The notes under the pieces are model-generated. The model did not search any database. It saw only the letters and a program-made list of their open reading frames with translations, and was not told the origin of the DNA. Positions 11,115 through 22,122 of a DNA stretch of 47,272 bases are shown here, one piece after another (position 1 is the first letter of the stretch; the number at the start of each line of letters is the position of its first letter). This DNA comes from Phialocephala subalpina (lineage: Eukaryota > Ascomycota > Leotiomycetes > Helotiales > Mollisiaceae): contig FJOG01000004.1 in assembly GCA_900073065.1 (NCBI GenBank), positions 1,753,905 through 1,801,176 on the forward strand. The letters are read 5' to 3'. The position numbers and the translations under genes were made by a program.

Positions 11115-12611
11115 CTACGAAACAAGTTCTGCAGCCGTCGACGCCTCCACTGCAACAACCTTCCCAATTTCAACAACCGTCTTCCTAAGCATGAACATCG
11201 GCCTCAACCCCTTCCGATCCAACTCCTTAAATATTGCCAACGGCTGTTCATCCAAATCCAGCCTCCGCTCCTGGTCTCCATACACAACATACAACGAATA
11301 ATCCTCAAACGGCGCGTTAATATTATACTTTTTCATCGCTGCTGGGAGGACTTTGAATGTCTTATCATCCATGGTCACACGGAAGGATTTGAATATTTCC
11401 ACGTTACCAGGGACAGTTGGTGAGAGGACTTGACTGAAGCGGGAGAACGGTAGTGTGGCGCTCGAGGGCGAAGTTGGTGAGAGTGCTGCCGGGTGTGCTG
11501 CTCTATCGGAAAGAGGAAGAGGTGGACCGCCTCTAGGTGGGACAGTTCCGTATCGACGAGATGTCATTGGGCGAGGTTCGGAGAACGTACTCTGTAACCT
11601 CGACACCACACCAGGAGAATTTGACTCCATCAAAGACGGAAACCTCTTCTCAAGCTCGAACAAAACATCGATAACAAGATCCTTGAATCGATGAGAAGGT
11701 AAAGTTGAGAGTTTCTGTCTTGCTTGATTCCGCTTTGGATGGTATTCGGGGTTTGGCGGGAGGGAAGGTGGTGTTAGATCCGAGAGTTCTCGACGGAACA
11801 TTTCGTCGTAGATGTCGGTTCGGAGTTCTTTGAATTGGGCGTTGGAGAGTCGAGTCATTTTCTCACGTGCACGCCATCGTGGATGGCTTTCTATGCTTGA
11901 GGATAGGCCGCAGTGTCGCATCATTGCTGTGTGGTGGGCTGATACTTCTGGATCTCGGACTAGGATTGAGGTAGTGGCCGGACGGGATGTTGATGGTTCG
12001 GTTGGTGTGTGGGGAGGAATTGGTGAGGGTGACGGATCGGAGGGTACGAGTTGTGGTGAGACGGATGACCGAAAGGAGTATGGTGGTGGATTCTCACTTG
12101 GCACGACAGAAGCTGAATGAGATATTAGAGGTAATCGTGTGATTCCGGCCGCTGTCGAAATATCCTCAAGTCCATCGATAAGACTCCTCAGTTGTTTCAC
12201 TTTCTCTTCGAACCTCTTTGCATCGCAAATCGTCCATTTAGCGATAGTCAAATAAGACTTCTGCTTCTGATTATCTCGTATCCGTTGTCGCACTGTGATC
12301 GCTGGACGGTATTTGGACAACGCATTGTAAGAAGCGCCTAACGGAAGGGCTTTCTCATTCTGAGTTCCGTCTGGAATGAGTGGTGGGCGAAACTCATAAT
12401 TTCGACGAATTACTTCAATCTCGGTCAGGAGATGGGCGATGCTTCCGACGCATTGTGTGATGGTTGATTCCACATCAGGTCTTGTAGTGAGTGTTGACTG
12501 AAGTTGATCAGCGTCGATGGTAAGGCCGATTGATTGGCCCCAGAGCTTTATTCGAAGCCAAAGAATGGAAAGCTCGCTGCACAGAAACTCGTACTCAGAA
12601 GCGAATGTCAT
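11115..12611 (-). CDS. HeLo / Spa2-homology / Ras-association domain protein
   Basis: Single-exon frame of 498 aa with ATG at 12611 and TGA at 11115-11117. The N-terminus (about 1-155), beginning with an aromatic/Leu-rich helix containing LWGQSIGL, fits a HeLo (prion-inhibition and propagation) domain. Pro/Ser-rich linkers follow. Two Spa2-homology (SHD) repeats lie at about 251-275 (RLSNAQFKELRTDIYDE) and 300-325 (LSTLPSHRFKDLVIDV). About 405-478 is a Ras-association-like fold with a basic Phe-Arg-Val strand and a Tyr-Val-Val-Tyr-Gly-Asp segment, similar to Ste50-type RA domains. By family knowledge, SHD repeats bind polarisome or MAPK-kinase partners and RA domains bind Ras-like GTPases, so an adaptor in polarity or MAPK signalling is the likely role (inference). 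The gene is divergent from the NTF2-like gene, with 1.9 kb between them. Confidence 0.8.
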   Translation of the reverse strand: MTFASEYEFLCSELSILWLRIKLWGQSIGLTIDADQLQSTLTTRPDVESTITQCVGSIAHLLTEIEVIRRNYEFRPPLIPDGTQNEKALPLGASYNALSKYRPAITVRQRIRDNQKQKSYLTIAKWTICDAKRFEEKVKQLRSLIDGLEDISTAAGITRLPLISHSASVVPSENPPPYSFRSSVSPQLVPSDPSPSPIPPHTPTEPSTSRPATTSILVRDPEVSAHHTAMMRHCGLSSSIESHPRWRAREKMTRLSNAQFKELRTDIYDEMFRRELSDLTPPSLPPNPEYHPKRNQARQKLSTLPSHRFKDLVIDVLFELEKRFPSLMESNSPGVVSRLQSTFSEPRPMTSRRYGTVPPRGGPPLPLSDRAAHPAALSPTSPSSATLPFSRFSQVLSPTVPGNVEIFKSFRVTMDDKTFKVLPAAMKKYNINAPFEDYSLYVVYGDQERRLDLDEQPLAIFKELDRKGLRPMFMLRKTVVEIGKVVAVEASTAAELVS

Positions 12612-12701
12612 CGTGATGGAAATGCTCGGAAAGAAAATTCAATTGCCCATCGAGATGTAAACGATGTGTGTTCATTGTAATAAAAAAGAAGTTTGATGAG
12701 T

Positions 12702-12731
12702 AGGAGGAGGAGGAGGAGGAGGAGGAGGAGG
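12702..12731. repeat. (AGG)n microsatellite
   Basis: Ten consecutive AGG units, about 90 bp upstream of the start of the HeLo/RA gene and therefore CCT repeats in its 5' leader or promoter. Pyrimidine-rich tracts are common in fungal promoters, and length variation here could affect expression (inference). Confidence 0.9.
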
Positions 12732-14537
12732 GGAGAGGAAGAGGTGGTGTTGTATCGACGATGTTGGAAAGCCAAGGTCCGGGAACGGCTGACTGCTGCA
12801 CACCATGCACATGAGGCTCTTGATGAGTGGGTGGATTTCTGGGGGCTTGAAACAAACACGAGCTGATGAGTGGTCAGTCAGCCAGGCTGCAGATGTCGGT
12901 CACTGAGAATGGAAATGGGTGTTCATCTTGAAACGCGCCACAAGAACAAGGCTGAATTCTAGTGATACCTTCCAGCTGTGCTCAGTGGATGTGATGATGC
13001 TGGTGTCTTCGATTTTGGTTCAAGCGGTAGCAGGCCACCGCCCATTTGTGTAGCTCGTATCGTGCAACATCCTCGCCGCGAAGGCACCGGAACATGTTCT
13101 TGGGCCGCTGCAATCATCTTGACACTCGTCTTCGGTAGGATCGCTTCGAGATGCAGGTGTAGAGATACGGGTCTCGGTGTTGGCGGGCAATGTGACGAGG
13201 GAAAAGAGGGGAGAGTGATGTGAGTGGAGTGAGAAAGATGCGGGAGCGAGGCACGCTTCCGAAGGCGTGTAGGTTAACCTTCTGCCTTGGAACCTGAGGC
13301 ATGAAAGGGTTCGTGCAAGTTCATTTCTTTTTCTTCGTACGTCCAAAATTATCTGATATTAAAATGGAAACATTTGGAGGTATATTATGGTGTGTTCTAT
13401 CACTTTCCGGAAGTTTCAAGCGATATTTACAATTACTTGTTCAATCTTCCCGTGAAGATCGTTTTCAAATGTCTCGGCAATCCCTACAGCACACTGTTGC
13501 ACAGGGACTTGCGATCACATCTACGAACAGCTCGGACCTTTGCTATCCCTTGAACAAGCGGAAAGCTATCACTATTTTCTTTTCACGAGTCAAGTTACTA
13601 TTCTGGATGTGATACTTCTACAGCAATTCTCAGATTGCCGACGTGCCTCCAAAATGTTGGTAATCACAGTCCTCTGTTTGGATCACCCCATACGAGTACT
13701 CTTCAAACTCCTCACTTGAGCGACATCAAACTCGTTCTGGTATGTTTTTACAACATTGAGACTGTCATTCTAGATTGTATGCACGTTTTTCTCTCGCATG
13801 TTTTTCAGATAGAAGATTCCAACCGACCATCACTAGTAACTATTCTTGATGACCAAATTGCCATCATTCTAAAATGCCCTCACGTGAAAGATCCCTCTTG
13901 GATGCGTTGCACTCTTCTATGCCCAATATCACTGCCCCTCACTTGCGACTAACTGCTAGTGATCACGAATACGCGACCCGACGAAGAACCCATCACTCTG
14001 CTACACCGTTGAATCTGAAACCCACCCGCGCAGCATCCCATCGGGCCCGTTTGACACGCCGCCATGCATCCTCCTAGGCAACATTGGGTGTAATTGTGCT
14101 TCAAAATCCCACATCGCAGCAGCACTAAACTACATCAGGAGATGTAGGATCGTGAATGTAAACATCTCCTGAATCGAGCTTGTGGGGTATTGTTGCCATC
14201 GATACCCCTTAAGGAGTGCATCATAAGATCCTCGCGGGAACGGACGAACAGACCGAGCAATAAAAAGTCGAGAGTCCTTCTTTTATTGCCTCAAAAGCAA
14301 TAATACACTCCTTTCAGACGAGGAAGCAGCGAATCAGACACGTCCAGGCCGGAAGTCGCGTCTCAGTTCTCCACTCTCGCATCTCAACTTTTATGCTCTG
14401 TGTCTTTTCCCACAACACTCTTCGTGACACATCCCAGAATCTGTCATATTTGCCTGCGAAATTCTCCAGCGCGACTGAAATAAGTAGCACACTCTCGCAC
14501 GCGACTCTGCAAGCCGACCAAACCATCTGCAGCCATC
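12732..14537. other. Divergent intergenic region
   Basis: Separates the HeLo/RA gene (minus) from the NTF2-like gene (plus). Short frames on both strands show no family resemblance. It contains a strong inverted repeat at 14135-14172 and a second small one at about 14187-14210, described separately. The last 100 bases are C/T-rich, as expected for the leader of the NTF2-like gene. Confidence 0.5.
14135..14172. repeat. Perfect 11-bp inverted repeat
   Basis: TCAGGAGATGT at 14135-14145 is followed 16 nt later by its exact reverse complement ACATCTCCTGA at 14162-14172. About 15 nt further a second small palindromic pair occurs, GGGGTAT and ATACCCC with 10-11 nt between. The pair lies about 370 bp upstream of the NTF2-like start. 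It could be a hairpin, the end of a decayed miniature element or a factor-binding palindrome. No function is claimed. Confidence 0.6.
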
Positions 14538-16326
14538 ATGTCGCTCCAGGCTGTGTACAAGCAGTTTCTCGCTGCGCCAAATTCTGCTCTCCTGGCCAGC
14601 AACGCGTCCTTGCACTACATCACGACTCTCGTCACGATCAATGGCTCCTCCGAAATCATCAAGCACCTCAATAACCAGACCCGCGAGCTCAAGAAGAAGG
14701 AGGAGAAATACCTGGATGTGGTTGAAGGCGCAGACGCGCTCGCGGTAGAGCTCCATACCACCATTGAGTTCGTCTTTGGAGGTGGAGCATACCTTCCAGG
14801 CTTGGATGACAACTTCCTCGCTGATCGCGTCGTTACATTCCCTATTGTACGTATCTGCGATCTTGTTTCCTTGACTGCGCTGACATTCGCAGATCCACAT
14901 GGTGAGCTTCGACGCAGACGGCAAGATTCAGCAGATTCGACAAAACTGGGACCAAGGTTCTCTCCTGAAGTTGATCGATGTTATTGGCAAGACTGGACGA
15001 AATTGGCCGATCCGCGATGGGAAGGACCAGATCAAGTTGATTGCGAACAGTGTCAAGTCAGCCGGAAAGACTATGGCTGATGGACCACCACCGACAAATG
15101 CTGAGGAGGCCGCATACAACCGATCGAGAGGCAATTCTACACATATTACGCGCGATCCACATGCATCCTTATCCTTATTTGCTCCTCGCGGAGAGCGTTT
15201 CGAAGATCCTCTTCCTACCGTGGTGGCACCTAAGTCGTCCGCGAAGCCACCTCCACGAGACATCAACGAGATATTTGGGGGACAGACATCACCTGTTGAG
15301 CCAGAGCGTTCCGAATCTCCGTCGCGGATTGCTCCCAAGGTCGGCGCAGGTAAGAATTACGGCCCATCCCGTCTCTTCGATGCAGAATCAGCGGATACGG
15401 CTGCGCCAGACCCAAAGGCCGAGAAGATGTACCGTCCCAGTGCTGCTAGATACCAACACTTTGACTTTGGTGATGGAGAGGAGGCCGCGGAGAAGAAGAG
15501 GCCTACTCTGGAAGCCAGCAAGCATTCGAGTCAATGGAAGTTCGACGATTTCATGACGCCTCAGAAGCCAGTACCATCCAAGGTCCTCCGGACCAACGAT
15601 GTTCGCCATTGGGGAAATAGCGATGATGAGGTTGTTGACAGCCCGGTTAAGGTCAAGAAGGTTGACAAGCCTCGACCTTCTGCTGAGACACATTTCGAAT
15701 TTCAAGATGATGGCACTTCTGAAGGTGGATCCCGTCTTGTCGGTCGCCCACGAGGTGCAGGCCAGAACAACGGACTTGGTCTCTACAAGGACAACTTGTT
15801 CGACGAGGAGACTGGCGCTGCATCAGTAGGCAGCGACCCTGTCCCCACATTGGCCAACGTCAAGGATAGAAAAAAGGACTTCGACCCTCACTTCACCATG
15901 ACCGATGACTCCCCCGCCTCGAAGCCCACCACCCAACACGTTACCGACAATCGAGCTAAGGTCGTCAAGATGATGGACGCAAACTGGGACACATACGACC
16001 AATCACCAAACCAAAAGGAGAACCATCATTCTGCCAGCTCTGACACGACTAAGAGCATGACGATCGCTGGTGACGGTATGGGTGGAAAGAAAGGTCCTCT
16101 GTCCGAAGCTACCAATATCATGAGCCACCGAAATGATAACCCGAAGGGCATCAATACTGCTGGTGATGGTATGGGTGGCAAGAAGGGCTCTGGACGCTTA
16201 TGGGGATTCGGAGATGATTCTGATGGTGAGGAGTCTGGGGATATCCATACTAAGGCGGGTAAATTCAGAACGGGAAAGACGCAGGGCAAGCAGCAGGCTA
16301 CCGGCGGTGATTTCTGGGATTTTTAA
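14538..16326 (+). CDS. NTF2-like domain protein with long disordered tail
   Basis: Two exons, 14538-14846 and 14893-16326, joined across a 46-nt GT-AG intron (14847-14892) in phase 0, giving 580 aa. The first about 150 residues (MSLQAVYKQFLAAP at the start, then an N-x-S-L-H-Y-I-T-T segment and the GKIxQIRQxWDQGSLLK strand region in exon 2) match the NTF2-like fold family conserved in Pezizomycotina. The remainder is hydrophilic and probably disordered, with two copies of AGDGMGGKKG (about 16065-16098 and 16155-16190) close to the C-terminus and a final Gly-Asp-Phe-Trp-Asp-Phe. NTF2-like folds serve in nuclear transport or as enzyme scaffolds, and which applies here is not visible. The ATG at 14538 is the first in frame after a pyrimidine-rich leader. 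Confidence 0.85.
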
Positions 16327-18299
16327 TTAAACTGAAGTCCTGAATGACCTCGGTGGAATGATGGTTTTCTCTGTTGTAGGAAGTGGAGGATTACGGCTGG
16401 ATAATGCGTAATGCGGTACGAGCTTATGATTAGCATCACATCACACGGGACTGCTTTTCTTTTTTGTTGTTTGTTGACGGACGTCTTTCTTTGTTTTGTA
16501 TGGGGTCTCGATCAAGCTTTTCATTACTATTTTGTTGATGATATCCTTCCGCCGAGTTGGATGAGGGACTTGCGGATATGAAATTGGAGGGGTGTTGGGA
16601 TGCTTGTGAGAGAAATCGGGTTAGACAAGTGGAGGGAGTGGAAGAGGGGAAGGGGAAGGGGAAAAAACGATGGGAGGATGGTTGCTTGTATGTTATGTCA
16701 GTGTTATGATCAGATACGGCAGTACTACTAGAATGCAGTGTATCATACATGTAGCTTGTTTCCTTCATCTGTAATTCATTCTATCAGTCTCATCCCGAGG
16801 ATGGAAAGCTAGGCAGTCTTCATAGCCTCAGGTAGGGCGAGTTAGGTGTGGGCCGCTATGAGATGGGTTTACTTCCTTCTGAAGTTCTTCAAGCCTTAGG
16901 AACTCTGGCTCGTGAAACAATCGTTTGCAATCAAATACCAGCAGTCTTCTGCTCTAATAACCCCGTGAGCGGGTTTCTTCCTCCATCACAGCTTTGGAAG
17001 AACGACTCATCCACCATCACATCAACTTTCCTTCCACATCGAACGGTGCGAGTGCACGTCAGAACTCTCGTTCTCGGAGGAGAGGATGCTTTGAATTTCC
17101 GAACGCATAGTTTCTATTATCATTCAGGTCGTGGAGTACAAAGTGAGAGTTTACGGGGCGATGAGATGGTTTTCAAACCAGGCATTGCGGGGAAGTCCTG
17201 CAACAGGGAACAGGGGTAGTGATTTTGTATGTTTGATTTTCGAGGGAAGGATGGGGTGATGATGTGCTTGAGAATTCTCAGTGATTTTGTGAAGATCGTC
17301 CATCCCCTCACCCAAGCTATGAGCCGCAGATCTACCTAACTATGTTGAAGTCCCACGTTCCAATTCGATATTTTAGCCCTGTATCAGCATCCTTTGGAAC
17401 TCCTGTTGGCAATGTCCTTGTAGAGACTGAGGGTCTATTGCAAGATGTCTTTGAGATGTGCCAACAAGGTGCGGATGATCTTGAGGGCGGTTTGATTGAT
17501 TATGATAGCTAGGACGGAGTCTACGGACGAGTTGAGTTCTTTTGTGCTTATTGACTATGGCGTCTACGTATTTAGGATGGACATTGGCCGGTGGGGTGAG
17601 AAGCAAGAAAGGCGAGGCAGAGTTGCAGATCGTCCCGTCTATGTTGACCGGGGACGCTGCCAGAGCTTGCAACATTCTTTCAGTTCAAGTCAACTGGCAT
17701 ATTTTGAACCTCAACTGCTTCCTTTGGGCTCTCATCCTTGAAAATATTGATCATCGATTTGTCGCTGCTCGTTTGACCTGCCCTATTGTTGTTCCTCTCG
17801 GGTTACAACTTTTGAGTGTCAATGCTGTCTTCACCTCCCCAACTTTCGCCTTTCTCTGCTCCACCGTCCTACGGATCATATCTAATTGGTCCTCCCGCAC
17901 AGTCTCTATGCTTGGTGCGTTCATGAAGCCCTAAGTATTCATCCTTTCTGATATCCCGAATGAAGTCTTCGATGTCGGCTGTTGAATTTATTGATGTATG
18001 TTACATATCCCTAAATAATTTGTGCCCAATTTGAATCCTTTGTTTCTGGTTTGTGCCCATGTAGAGGATACGAAAGCCAGGCAGTGACTATCGCTTTGCA
18101 TGCTAAATAGCCTATGTGATACAATAGGACATACATCACTAATGGTGAGAGTACTGGAGCTTTGATCACTGAATTTTAGCAGACTCTCTGAAGTTTAAGA
18201 GCACTTGACACCAGAATTTCAGTCTTCCACTCCCTAAAACTACAGCGGTTCGTGATTAGTCTTATGTTCCCAATAATTTTCCTCGTCCAACGACGTATA
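16327..18299. other. Intergenic stretch, no supported gene
   Basis: About 2 kb running up to the assembly gap. Frames on both strands are short, overlap each other and lack recognisable motifs. The stretch 17540-17930 (plus) has a hydrophobic open frame of 130 codons, but it has no family resemblance and no splice structure, so it is not called. The first 100 bases are the 3' UTR of the NTF2-like gene. Confidence 0.45.
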
Positions 18300-18999
18300 N
18301 NNNNNNNNNNNNNNNNNNNNNNNNNNNNNNNNNNNNNNNNNNNNNNNNNNNNNNNNNNNNNNNNNNNNNNNNNNNNNNNNNNNNNNNNNNNNNNNNNNNN
18401 NNNNNNNNNNNNNNNNNNNNNNNNNNNNNNNNNNNNNNNNNNNNNNNNNNNNNNNNNNNNNNNNNNNNNNNNNNNNNNNNNNNNNNNNNNNNNNNNNNNN
18501 NNNNNNNNNNNNNNNNNNNNNNNNNNNNNNNNNNNNNNNNNNNNNNNNNNNNNNNNNNNNNNNNNNNNNNNNNNNNNNNNNNNNNNNNNNNNNNNNNNNN
18601 NNNNNNNNNNNNNNNNNNNNNNNNNNNNNNNNNNNNNNNNNNNNNNNNNNNNNNNNNNNNNNNNNNNNNNNNNNNNNNNNNNNNNNNNNNNNNNNNNNNN
18701 NNNNNNNNNNNNNNNNNNNNNNNNNNNNNNNNNNNNNNNNNNNNNNNNNNNNNNNNNNNNNNNNNNNNNNNNNNNNNNNNNNNNNNNNNNNNNNNNNNNN
18801 NNNNNNNNNNNNNNNNNNNNNNNNNNNNNNNNNNNNNNNNNNNNNNNNNNNNNNNNNNNNNNNNNNNNNNNNNNNNNNNNNNNNNNNNNNNNNNNNNNNN
18901 NNNNNNNNNNNNNNNNNNNNNNNNNNNNNNNNNNNNNNNNNNNNNNNNNNNNNNNNNNNNNNNNNNNNNNNNNNNNNNNNNNNNNNNNNNNNNNNNNNN
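18300..18999. other. Assembly gap (700 N)
   Basis: Exactly 700 undetermined bases. The right flank (19000-19240) is AT-rich and repeat-like, which suggests that a repetitive or RIP-mutated sequence prevented assembly. The true gap size may differ. Confidence 0.99.
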
Positions 19000-19240
19000 A
19001 TCAAAGTGGCGAGTAGATTCCTTAAAGTTTTGGGGTCGTAAATAAAGAGGTTGAGAAAATAAGCTCTTTTTACTAGTAAACTCGGTTAAATTTTAGCTTC
19101 CTCGACTTTGATGTTCTACTTCTCTATTAAAACTTGAATTGAAAAATAATTCGAAGAAGCAGATTAATTAGAATTGTTCGAAATAATTAAATTCTCGATT
19201 ATTAAGCTTTTTTAAAAGATGGTTGTAGTGATGCACAGTA
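19000..19240. repeat. AT-rich sequence beside the gap
   Basis: AT-rich with TTAATTAG/TTCGAA-type steps, unlike the sequence after 19300. It looks like the edge of a mutated repeat that extends into the gap. A run of 14 T follows at about 19442-19455. No coding potential is seen from 19000 to 19680. Confidence 0.45.
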
Positions 19241-19682
19241 AGGAACAAGGCGAGTTTTAGTGTAAAATAAGCGAATCACAAGAACTTATAGACGGTGACT
19301 GTAGGTTTAAACATCTTGAAAAATCTTACAAATTTCTGGCTACAAGTGCGACGTTATTGGCAAGCTCACGAATGGGAATTCTTGATGTCTTATATAGAAC
19401 ACTTCCCTGAAAATATGTCTTTGTTCAATACTACTTGGAACTTTTTTTTTTTTTAACCTCGAGATGGGATATTGCATAAAGGTGCGGGGTAACAATTTAG
19501 TGACCACAGCCCTGAAGCCTTAGCGATAAGACGCTGGAGCAGATGCATGGCCTTCTAAATACAGTGATCAAAGCCTGACTGCACGCTCGCTCACCGCCAA
19601 AAGTGCAAGACTCCCAACACCTCAATTATTAGTACAATCCATAATGAGGACAAGACATGCAAATCAAATCAGAGCCCCATTT

Positions 19683-19859
19683 TCAAATAATTTCACAGGA
19701 CTCACAGTCTTCAGTGCTTGCCACATCAACTCGCTTGAGGCTAATGCATTTGATCTTGAGTTTCCCACTGACTTAAGCGTTGTGTTTGGCGATCGGGCAT
19801 TGTTGGTGAGTGATGGTAGTGGAGCCGCAGGCGTAGGTGGTTCGGGTTTTGATGCACAT
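19683..19859 (-). pseudogene. Cys-motif family copy 1 (one in-frame stop)
   Basis: Reading the minus strand from the ATG at 19859, the frame gives MCIKTRTTYACGSTTIT with C at 2 and 11, another Cys at 21, then TAA at 19773-19775 (codon 29). After the stop the same frame continues with Cys at 39 and a C-x2-C near the end (positions 53-56) before TGA at 19683-19685. The Cys spacing after the stop matches the other copies in this window, so the TAA looks like a nonsense mutation rather than the natural end. No function is known; the Cys/His pattern could bind a metal (inference). Confidence 0.5.
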
Positions 19860-20478
19860 TTTTGATGTGGTAGTGTTGTTGGGGTCTGAGGTGAGTATAA
19901 AATTTTGTGGTTGTAATGTAGTTATTAGTATTTAGGTATGGGAGGTTAAATTGAAGATTTTTTGGAAGGGGTTTAGGAAGGTATGTAAAGTTAAAAGAGG
20001 GGATGTTCTGTTGTTCTTGGGAGCACATTTCAGGCGTGAAGAAAGAGGTTGGACAATTTCATTGTCATTTGCTTTAGTTCGGTGTCCTTGTCTTGCATTA
20101 TTGGGTTGGTAAAGAGAATGCTCTACCTCCGTTGACTCTGCTGCTCCTTGGACTCAGCCAGTGAGGAAGGAAGGAGAACTCTTTGACGACGACGAGTGGG
20201 GATGAAATGTCTAATGCGAGGATTTGAGAAAGTATTGTCTTGGGGTCGTAGTTGAAGTTTCCTTTAATATATCAATGCTTGATCAAAAGAAAGAATTAAG
20301 TCTTCCTCATGCTATCTTCACTTCTCGTTATCTTTCTATTTGAAGAGATGCCAGAGAAGCACTTGTGTTTAAGACGAACGTGGATCTCTGCCTTGATCAG
20401 GCTCATTGTTCTCACCACGCCTCGTACAATTTGATATCACTCTACTCGTCACATTCATCTATATCTCACACATCAGCG
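19860..20478. other. Spacer between Cys-motif copy 1 and the OTU-like pseudogene
   Basis: No gene supported. The first about 150 bases (upstream of copy 1 on the minus strand) are T/G-rich, with loose similarity to the sequence upstream of copies 2 and 3, as expected if promoters were duplicated together with the genes. Confidence 0.4.
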
Positions 20479-20946
20479 TTAGATCCACGTTGTTAACCAG
20501 ATAAGATCACTATTCTTCTTCATTCCTGAATAGCGGCCTCCCGAGCCTGAGATAGCTTGCCCGTTATTGTTGTGGATCCAAAGAGTGCGAGCCGATGCAT
20601 CGTCAAGCCTTTGGATGAAGGGCGGTTGACTAGGCCAGCAGATCCCAAGCTGCAGCACGTAGCCATACCGACGACCATATTCCTGCAGAACAGCAGCAAC
20701 ATGGTCAGCAGTAAAGTTATTCTCGTCAATTAGTTGACTGGCAGCTTGAAGTCGTTCTTGGACGTCTCCGATGGTGGCGATTGCGAACAACTCGATGATG
20801 GTAGGGGTTGGGGACCAAGGGATTGCGAGGAACTAGTAGTCGATGCTTAGTCGGAGTGCGTGAAGTCCGCATAGGAGAACAGAGCCGTTTGTGTGGAGTA
20901 AGGTGAAACCATTGGGGAAGTCTGTGTCGAATTGGTGTTGAGCCAT
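20479..20946 (-). pseudogene. OTU-like fungal protein, interrupted by TAG
   Basis: From the ATG at 20946 the minus strand reads 37 codons, a TAG at 20833-20835 and then a further 117 codons in the same frame to TAA at 20479-20481. The first part has G-S-V-L-L-C-G-L-H-A-L, resembling the Cys-containing first motif of OTU-like proteases but with the usual Asp missing. The second part has NNFTADHVAAVLQEYG, a hydrophobic LQLGIC strand, then LWIHNNN and a short Gly-rich end with Y-S-G-M. That order (NNF helix, LQLG strand, WIHN, YSG) fits an OTU-like family seen in fungal genomes. No intron could remove the TAG without breaking the frame. It is a recent pseudogene or a sequencing error. Confidence 0.5.
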
Positions 20947-22122
20947 CTCTACCAAAGTGGCTACGGCGAGATTAATGCTGTTTGTATGGAATGAGGTAGA
21001 TATTCTGGGCTGGGCAGATGTGCTTCTGAAGGTTAGAGTGTTGAAGTGCTATGCTTTAGGTCGAATATCTGTAATAGGGTTAGCTTGATGAACTGTTAGA
21101 AATTGGAGTCTGGGAATGGAATGGACATATATACCAGCAGCAATGTCACTGTTCTGCCAATATTCTTGACGCCTAAGCTACCTACCTCCAAAGAAAGAGT
21201 TTAACAAATTCATTGTTATATGGGTCATCTCCCTGGCAGCCATGCCGCTGTTCTACCTATATTCTTGAAGTCAAATTTACCTACGAAAAAAGGAACTGAA
21301 CAACTCCATTGTTAATTTGTTATATATCTTGGTCACGTGGCAATACCTTTATTAGGTGTTTTCGATAAGATGAATACTTGTGATGGGACACGTCCCATGC
21401 ACTGCCTTTAACCTTAAGATCAAGAGTGCAGATTGAGAATTAGAATGTGTATTTGAAGGCGGCGAGCAGAGGGTCCCCCTTCCCACCCACTGGATTGCCT
21501 TGATTTCCAGGCTTAAGATTCCTAGGCTTAAGATTCCTACTTGAATGTAGTTAATCCATCACGTGCAAAAACATCTCGCTCTGTAATATTTTTTCCTCTC
21601 GTAGGATATCCTTTCCCTAAACAAGTTTAGGTTACAGGCATAGTAATCTAGAAGCCAGCTGCCCCCCGGGCCATCAATTGAGGCAATGGATGGTTTAGTC
21701 ATTTACCAGGCGCAAGAAGGCTAGATCCCGCATTCGGTACCAGTACCAGGTTATTGTATTCAATGGAAACCTTACATAAGTCTCTAGTCCATTTTAAAAT
21801 CTTATTTGTGTCTTCATATTCCGGCTATACTATGCTGGCTCTCTCTTCATAGTCCTTTCGCTAAAAAAGAAGAAGCTTGAAGTTTTCTGAGTTTGTAGGA
21901 GTCACGTATACGGCTCTCGCTAAAGTGCGATTTACCCCTTATTTTGACTGCCCGCAATATTCACTTGACTTTCAAATATAGGAACTGAGTGAATCTCATC
22001 AGGTACGTGGTTCTTCGCGTTTTGTACTGGACCTTTGAGTCTTCTTTCTCGCGTCCCTTTACACTCCCAACGCGTTCACTCCACATTCGATTCGACATTT
22101 TGACTTCTTGAAATCGAGAAAT
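20947..22122. other. Intergenic, with tandem duplications
   Basis: No coding frame. It contains an imperfect tandem duplication (21139-21318) and an exact 15-bp tandem pair, AGGCTTAAGATTCCT, at 21509-21538. The last 100 bases, with pyrimidine-rich TCTTTCTC-type tracts, are the probable promoter and leader of the peptidase-like gene at 22123. Confidence 0.5.
21139..21318. repeat. Imperfect tandem duplication, period about 98 bp
   Basis: The unit starting at about 21139 (CAGCAATGTCACTGTTCT) recurs at about 21237 (CAGCCATGCCGCTGTTCT). Both continue with an ATATTCTTGA segment, a TACCTAC segment and an A-rich stretch, and end in CATTGTTA. The mismatches are mostly single-base. It is an ordinary local duplication; no element ends were found. 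Confidence 0.7.

Noticed and set aside
14391..14924. 177-codon minus-strand frame
   Set aside because: Antisense of the NTF2-like first exon and its leader; no motif, while the plus strand has family sequence and a proper intron.
17542..17934. 130-codon hydrophobic plus-strand frame
   Set aside because: No family resemblance, poor start context and other frames are open nearby at similar length; not enough support for a gene.
18240..19016. Open frames spanning the gap
   Set aside because: They consist of undetermined bases and carry no information.
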